Assembly (NCBI GenBank): GCA_023653785.1
Contig: JAMKCH010001700.1
Location: forward strand, 26,231 to 90,230
DNA from: Ophioderma brevispina
Lineage: Eukaryota > Echinodermata > Ophiuroidea > Amphilepidida > Ophiodermatidae
Length of the DNA stretch: 64,000 nucleotides
Direction of reading: 5' to 3'
Shown here: piece after piece, positions 57,950-64,000 of the stretch
Position numbering within the stretch: position 1 is the stretch's first letter
Layout of the letters: each line of letters begins with the position of its first letter
The notes under the pieces: generated by a model
Told to the model about the DNA's origin: nothing
Database searches by the model: none
The model's input: only the letters and a program-made list of their open reading frames with translations
Translations under genes and position numbers: made by a program

Positions 57950-60140
57950 TGGACTGATACACTGTGGGATATGAGGACTTATTCATCCTTGTCGTCTTGA
58001 ACTGCTGGACAAAGTTATCTTCAGGACTGAGAACATACTCTTGGAATATTGGCTGATTTATAAGTCTCTACAATAGAAAGTGGAGAAATAAGTGGGAAAT
58101 CTTTGTACAGGGGTAAAATTAAAAAGTTTTCAAATCGTGTTTAAATATATACCATTTTATTCAGCTATTGCTAAGCTTTAAAGGATAAAATAAAGGTATA
58201 GTTTCCAATCTTGACTTATAGTGTGGTTACAATAGGATACTAACAGTTCAAGGTCGTTCTGGGGTAAAATTTACAAAATGGTTTGCTTTGTTTTGTTAAA
58301 AATGGGTCAAATTGTTCAGGGTATCGTGATCAATAAGAAAAGTATACTGAATCTGGTGTAAGTTTTAAACATGTGACTTTCGACTTCTTTTGGCTTGTAA
58401 CCTCCCATAGGCCCAATAAAGCCGACCAGATTCTAATTAAAATAACAAAATGTCATAGACTTTGCATAGCTAATGTCTATGTTATTATGTACAACAAGTA
58501 CGAAGAATATGACACAATTGTTAAACAATCCAATTTGAAATTTTACGCCATTGTGACCATGAAAATATTTTTCTTATAACTATCGGACTACAAACTTGAT
58601 TTTTGAAATCGTTGAAACGTGATGAATATCATGGTGTACTTTTTACATATTATGACCCTTTCCACATGTTAACCCTGTGTAAACCTTGACCACTATCCAC
58701 TGCTTCCGGTTGGTAGATTTTCTTAGATTTTTCTTATGTTATCCAAAAAAATCTGTTGTTGGAATATTTTGAAGGTGTGACGCTTATTTTCATGTGATTA
58801 TATGTGAAATTAAATAATAACTGTCTGAACATATTAACCTCAATTACAAGGAACGAATACTTAGTTCAGATTTCAAGCGTGTTCACTTCATCCAAAGTTT
58901 TCTACCCATGCTGTATCATGAGGTTAGTTACCTAACCCGTGACCAGCAAGGTTTGCAATTTTAATCCTTGAGACCTTTACGGAATTAAATCAATACAATA
59001 TTGTGATCAGCGATTTCCAAATAATGCCTCCGCTCTGGAAATGATATCACAAATTATGCTACAGAGGGGAGATTTCTGCTGTTAGCCAAAGGTCCCATTC
59101 AAATAAATAGAATATTAAAGCCACTATCAGAGTTTTTTCACATGGAAACAAATCGCGCCCCCTATTTTTCATCAAGTCCACTTTTTGCCACTGTTGTATG
59201 AAATGTTTGTAGTAAAACCCCTTGTAAGTGGCTAAGCATAACCCACCGTATTTGTCAAGTTATTAGATTTTAGGGTTGGTTTACTAATAAGTCGGGATCC
59301 GACTTTTTTTAAGGCCAGAAAAAGTCGTAAATGACATCTTCAAGACTGCTTAAAAGCCTACGTGTTGTTTTTCACAAGACAAGTAATTATAAGGTGCTGA
59401 GATGACCTAACATAGCAATTTAGAGACAAAAGGGCATTTTGAATATTGAAAACAACATGACTGATAGTGCTTAAGCACCTCAATGGAGTATTTCAGCCAA
59501 GTGGTCCATACTATTTGAAGAACTCGTAACAACTAAAGCACGCTTTCCTCTAGGTATGCTAGTATTTACACTTCAGTTTCAGTTTATGTACCAAATATTA
59601 ACAGGGACACCAAAACGAGCAAAGTGCTCGAGCAAGTTTGGCCACCTCAGACGCTAGATTACTATACGTCTGCGACAAAAGATATTACAAAAAAGACATG
59701 CATGAAAGAATAAAGCGCCATAGCTAAGACAGAAAAACTATGTTAGCCATAGCAATGAAAATAGACATGGTATTATTAAATACATATCAAAATTATAGTT
59801 GCCGTCAAACAAAGTGGAAGTCTGTCAATGGGAAAAATATATATTGCCAAGCCGGTGAAAATTAAATTCATAATGCAAAGTGAAATTTAAAGAGTCACGA
59901 GGGTATTCAAAAAGATAAGAAAGATAATTCTTTCAAACTTAAAAACATAAACAGGATTATTGGTGAATATTAGATTCAATACTGTTCTAATAAAGGGCAT
60001 AGTCTTAGGATAGTATTTCAGTATCATCATCACTTAAGGTCTATACGAATAGTGGATCTTGACCCATACGAATGAATTGCATTGGACTTTGCAAAACTAA
60101 AAAGTGTTCATGAAGTAAAACATTGTTACACTTTTTTTTG
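57950..60140. other. Unannotated AT-rich sequence
   Basis: No gene recognised. A short palindrome AAGTCGGGATCCGACTT lies at about 59289-59305, and a TTAAAGCCACTATCAG element-like end at 59114. Confidence 0.35.
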
Positions 60141-60149
60141 ATTTTTTGA

Positions 60150-60400
60150 AATACTTCATGTTGCCAGTGCCACATTAGTGTCTGTCTCACCTGTCTCGGT
60201 TTCGTTTAGATATTTTGTTGTCTATAGCACTGTACTTTTGTCCTCCTCGTCCTTGCCCCTCATTTTTGTAAGAAACTTTTGCAGGTGGCCATACTTTACA
60301 AGCTTTGCTCTATTTGGTAAAACCCACAATCCTTGCATTGCTTAATCTTTTGTATAGTATTATTTGTATAATTGGTGGAATAAACTGAACTGAACTGAAA
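60150..60400 (+). mobile_element. LINE 3'-end fragment with ACTGA tail
   Basis: The segment ends GTATAATTGGTGGAATAAAC followed by three TGAAC/CTGAA units. A TGGAATAAA plus short tandem pentamer is the usual 3' terminus of CR1/L2/Jockey-like LINEs. The upstream 200 bp would be the end of ORF2 and the 3' UTR; no protein motif remains. Confidence 0.45.
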
Positions 60401-61723
60401 CCCCTCGTTCATATGTTTAAAATCACCTGCGGATTTAGGTTCCGCACAAATTAGGTCAGTCCCTTGCACGAAATGTTTCTTTCTTTCATGGCTTTTGTCT
60501 CTTTTCGAAAAAAATATTAAACATAGTATCACAGTAAATTGACAACAGCAGAATCTCAAGATTTCTTTTATCGGGAACGAGGAAAGATATTCCGTGCTTG
60601 CCAGTCATGACCAATAACTCAAGCCAGTGCGTTGAGGTCATATAACATCGAATTCTGTTCAACTGCATGCACACATAACAATGGACCAGATGTAAAAGAA
60701 AAAAAAAAAAAAAAGGGAAATGGTTTGAAAAATGAAAAACAAAATCACAAAGTGAAAATGAAGAAGTCGTTCCGGTCCGAATTATTAAATATCATTAGGC
60801 TCCATTGTTTGCTTGAGCATGTTAAGTTATGTATATCCATTGATTACTGATATTCTAGAAATAAAATGAGTTTTGACGTTTTATTAATTTTTTCTAAATA
60901 TGTACCACCTCTTTCTTTGTGGGGATACAGCTTTTCCTGATCAACATAATATTGCTTAGGCCAAGAAAAAGAAACAAGTTTGTCTCAGAATGCCGCGCGC
61001 ATTTTTGTTTAAAATTGGTCTTTTAGCGCATTTTTTGTGTGTTTTAATTTCAGAAAAAAAGTGGGGTTAAAATGCATTTTTTTTTTTAATCCGAATTTCG
61101 GTTTAAGCATTTTCTAAATAAAAAGCGCATTTCGCATTTGCATTTTTCACATTTCTTCTGAGACACTTTTTTTTCACCTTAATTTTATGCAACGAAATAA
61201 GTTATCTCCAGGTCTTAGTAACGAATATCTAATTAAAAGCCAACATTGTATCATGCAAACTCATAGCCTATTGTGGACCATTTTATGTGACAGAAACTTG
61301 ACGTCTGAGTGTAAATAGTGAATGTTCATTTGTAATAAGCCAATCTACCATCAATTCATGACCTCGAATGCTTTATTTAGCAAATTATTGAAATTGTTAG
61401 TGAGACATAATCACATGCACACTTGCCGCCTATTACATTACTCCGGGAACCCAAATAATGCAATGGTTTTGTGGTGTTTTATAATTATGTGTCTGGTGCG
61501 GGGTAAAAAAATTCTGCGTACAGCCACCCGACTTGTATTAGAATATGTCAAAATGGCCGCCCACCAGAAATAAATGTGCATCCTTTTTTAATAGAAGAAA
61601 GAAATGGATTATGATAAAATTGCAGCAAATGAGCGGACAAATGCAATTTCTGAAGACATTTTGAACTATCTTAATGCATACATTTTAAATACTTTGGAAG
61701 ATATTAATACCTGATAGTTCCAC

Positions 61724-62164
61724 ATGCCAAAAGTCAATCACAATCTTAGAAAAAAAATAATTGGAACACTTACTACAATTTCCTCCATCGTCACCCGAGC
61801 CAGAGTTAGAGCCCCCCCCTACTCCTGTTATCACTCACTGAAAGTTGCTAACCTTCACTTAACTACCTTCCCCAACTCCATAATCAATGTTGGGAGATTT
61901 TATTTTTTCAAGATTGCGGATTTTGTACGTGCTGAAATTCTTGTCTTTAAAAGCACTTTGCTTGGGAAACATCATCATTATAGCACCCCCCCAGGCCCAA
62001 ACCACTGTTTTGCCAGCTTTCTATTCGTTGCGGCCTATGTTTTTGCTTTTATGAAATATTATATAAACAGGAATTCCAAAGAAATCAGGCAAACTGTTCT
62101 TGGCCGGGTAACTCCATGCCCACGTAGTATCTTGCATACACCTGTTAATTTGAACGCCAAATAG
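61724..62164 (+). CDS. 146-codon ORF, hypothetical, low confidence
   Basis: The longest frame outside simple repeats: ATG (MPKVNHNLRKKIIGTLTTIS) to TAG at 62162. It contains a moderately hydrophobic FASFLFVAAYVFAF stretch near residues 95-110 that could span a membrane. It crosses a C8 run. No domain is recognised, no splice or promoter context is clear, and about one frame of this length in five such windows is expected by chance at this composition (rough estimate). Confidence 0.2.
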   Translation: MPKVNHNLRKKIIGTLTTISSIVTRARVRAPPYSCYHSLKVANLHLTTFPNSIINVGRFYFFKIADFVRAEILVFKSTLLGKHHHYSTPPGPNHCFASFLFVAAYVFAFMKYYINRNSKEIRQTVLGRVTPCPRSILHTPVNLNAK

Positions 62165-62336
62165 TTTCTATGGCATTCCATTTGCACAACCGCAAAGCAT
62201 ACGGTGGGCGAATGTTGTGTTAAAACGGATGCTCTGAATTCTTATCCACACCTACGTATGTTGGCTTGAAATACAGTTTTTCCCCTAGTTTCTCACTTCC
62301 ATCAACCTAATTTTTTCCACTTCGTTTCATCATTTT

Positions 62337-62582
62337 GTGAACCATTGTGTCAACCCGCTGAACTTGAATTCTGTCCTGTCCTTGCTGTATACGGAGACGG
62401 AGGACTTCTTTCAGAAAAGTTTCAACAGCAGACTTTCCAAGCCTAGGATGTGCACCTTGAGTACTCGACTCCCAACCGTCCCCAAATGCTCCAGTTTATT
62501 CAAATTGGCAGCTCCCCTGTACTCACAGTTTGCCGAAATGGGAGAAAGGTGTAATATCATTGGCCAAACTAGTCATAACTAG
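62337..62582 (+). other. GC-richer segment open on both strands
   Basis: The plus frame (NSVLSLLYTETEDFFQKSF ...) and a minus frame (CEYRGAANLNKLEHLGTVGS ...) are both open over most of the segment, and the minus peptide reads more like protein. Composition differs from the AT-rich flank and the satellite that begins immediately after. It may be an old exon or transposon ORF; not recognised. Confidence 0.25.
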
Positions 62583-64000
62583 CTCATTTCCGCTCCGCAG
62601 AAATTAATTTTCAGCGAGCTGAAATTCAGATTTTCAGCGACAGAAATTTATCCAATCACATTATGATACTGGTGGCATTGACCAATCAAATCATCGTTTT
62701 TTTCAGCGATCATGAAATGTTTGAAATTACTTTCAGCTCGCTGAAATTAATTGAGCCTCGGCCGAATTCATTTCGGCTCGGTACGAAATTCAAAACTGGC
62801 CATCCCGTCATAAGTACTACTGAATTTCCTTTCTCTCGCCAAAATTAAAATGCAATGAATTTTCTGCTCGCCGAAATATTAATGTGTTGGCCAGCCGAAA
62901 TTCATTTCCAGCGGCAGAAAATTCATTGCTTTCATTCGGCTGGAATTTCATCCGCTCGCTGGAAAAAACGTCTTCCCTATGGCTGGAAGTTCAGCGAGCA
63001 GAAATTAATTTGGCGAGCTGAAATTCATTTCGCATTTCGCGGCGCAGAAATTCATGCTTTCAATTAGCTGGAATTGCCGCTCGCTGAAAAAAACGTCCTT
63101 TCTATGGCGTAATTTCAGCGAGCAAATTAATTTTGGCGATCCGAATTCATTTCGGCGAGCAGAAATTCATTTCTTGTCATTGGCTGTTAATTTCATCTCG
63201 CTGAAAAAAACGTCTTCTATTGGCTGTAATTTCAGCGAGCAGAGATTAATTTCGGGAGCTGAAGTTGCATTTCGGCGAGCAGAAATTATGCTATTTCATT
63301 GGCTGGAATTTCAGCTCGCTGAAAAAACCTCTTCCTATTGGCGTAATTTCAGCGAGCTGAAAAAAACGTCTTCCTATTGGCTGTTTTCAGCGAGCTGAAA
63401 ATTAAATTTTGGCGAGCCGAAATTCATTTCGGCGACAAAATCATTGCTTTTCCATTGGCTGTAATTTCAGCTCGCGAAAAAAAACGTCTTCCTATTGCTG
63501 TATTTCAGCGAGCCGAAATTACTTTTGCGAGCCGAAATTCTTTCGGCGAGCAGAAATTCATTTCGGCGCGCAGAAATTCATTGCTTTTCATTGGCTGGAA
63601 TTTCCTCTCGCGAAAAAACGTCTTCCTATTGGCTGTATTTTCCAAGGAGTTTGAAATTAATTTTGGCGAGCCGAAATTCAGTTCGGCGAGCAGAATTCAT
63701 TGCTTTTCATTTCATTGGCTGGAATTTCAGCTCGCTGAAAAAAACGTCTTCCTATTGGCTGAATTTCAGCTCCGCTGAAAACAAAACGTCTTCCTATTGG
63801 CCGTAATTCAGCGAGCCGACATTCATTTTCGGCGTGCAGAATCATTTGCTTTTCATTGGCTGGAATTTTGTCAGCTCAGCTGAAAAAAACTGTCTTAACC
63901 TATTGGCTTATATTTCACAGCGAGCTGAAATTAATTGGCGAGCCGAAATGTCATTTTCGGCGAGCAGAAATTCATTGCTTTTCATTGGCTGGAATTTCAG
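62583..64000. repeat. Palindrome-rich satellite, ~120-bp units, continues past window end
   Basis: About ten units; the landmark ACGTCTTCCTATTGGCTG recurs near 62969, 63089, 63209, 63329, 63367, 63485, 63619, 63745, 63787 and 63890. The main period is about 120 bp, with 38-42 bp partial units. Each unit holds the palindromes TTTCAGCGAGCTGAAA and TTTCGGCGAGCCGAAA, a mixed form TTTCGGCGAGCAGAAA, and two ATTGGCTG sites. Left-edge units (62583-62960) are diverged, as expected of an array border. Many single-base indels separate units. Frames rich in AEIHF/SASRN motifs are translation shadows of the repeat, not genes. Confidence 0.92.

Noticed and set aside
63054..63806. Several overlapping 80-133 codon ORFs with AEIHF/ASRNS repeats
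   Set aside because: All three frames are open because the satellite unit lacks stops; the peptides are repeat shadows.
1..64000. CRISPR array, operon or prophage
   Set aside because: No spacer-repeat array and no bacterial gene packing; the repeats are transposon-derived or simple.

Overview
The window looks like intergenic or intronic DNA from the nuclear genome of an animal, most likely a marine invertebrate. It is AT-rich (by eye about 35% GC). It has no operons, no bacterial ribosome-binding-site/ORF packing, and no long intact gene. What it does have is a dense layering of eukaryotic transposon debris: non-LTR retrotransposon pieces, tRNA-derived SINE heads, many short terminal-inverted-repeat (TIR) elements, a Helitron-like element, microsatellites and a satellite array. 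The mix would suit an echinoderm, hemichordate or lancelet-like genome, but nothing here fixes the species.

Region by region. 0-5.7 kb: an imperfect duplication about 1.8 kb apart, each copy carrying a TTAA-flanked TIR element; then a strong hairpin and an 83-bp direct repeat around a LINE ORF1 coiled-coil fragment. 5.7-12.3 kb: a 0.9-kb foldback element, a retroposon 3' tail, and degenerate LINE reverse-transcriptase pieces on the minus strand. 13.3-14.2 kb: a possible minus-strand exon with good splice sites but a broken frame. 14.5-20.9 kb: a G-run/C-run-ended element, further TTAA elements, a SINE head, an inverted repeat and local duplications. 21.4-22.1 kb: TAC/CTA arrays. 22.6-30 kb: mostly unrecognised sequence, with a second G-run element, a minisatellite and weak exon candidates. 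31-33.2 kb: SINE, MITE and Helitron-like remnants and a dispersed 355-bp repeat. 37.2 kb: a possible terminal exon. 38.5-38.9 kb: a 440-bp CTA array. 40-50 kb: a crowd of MITEs, one with a perfect 9-bp target duplication typical of Mutator-like elements, and a 0.3-kb tandem duplication. 51.25-54.4 kb: the largest element, a decayed minus-strand CR1/L2/Daphne-type LINE with endonuclease and reverse transcriptase. 54.9-55.5 kb: a composite of two TTAA families. 57.1-57.9 kb: two promoter-like segments and a 50-codon ORF. 60.2-60.4 kb: a LINE 3' end. 62.6-64 kb: a palindrome-rich satellite of about 120-bp units that runs off the window end.

No set of genes acting together can be shown. The most distinctive feature is the terminal satellite. 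Each unit carries TTTCRGC-GA-GCYGAAA palindromes, in two forms that keep both arms complementary, plus regularly spaced ATTGGCTG (inverted CCAAT) sites. Calls are by eye; families were not checked against any database.
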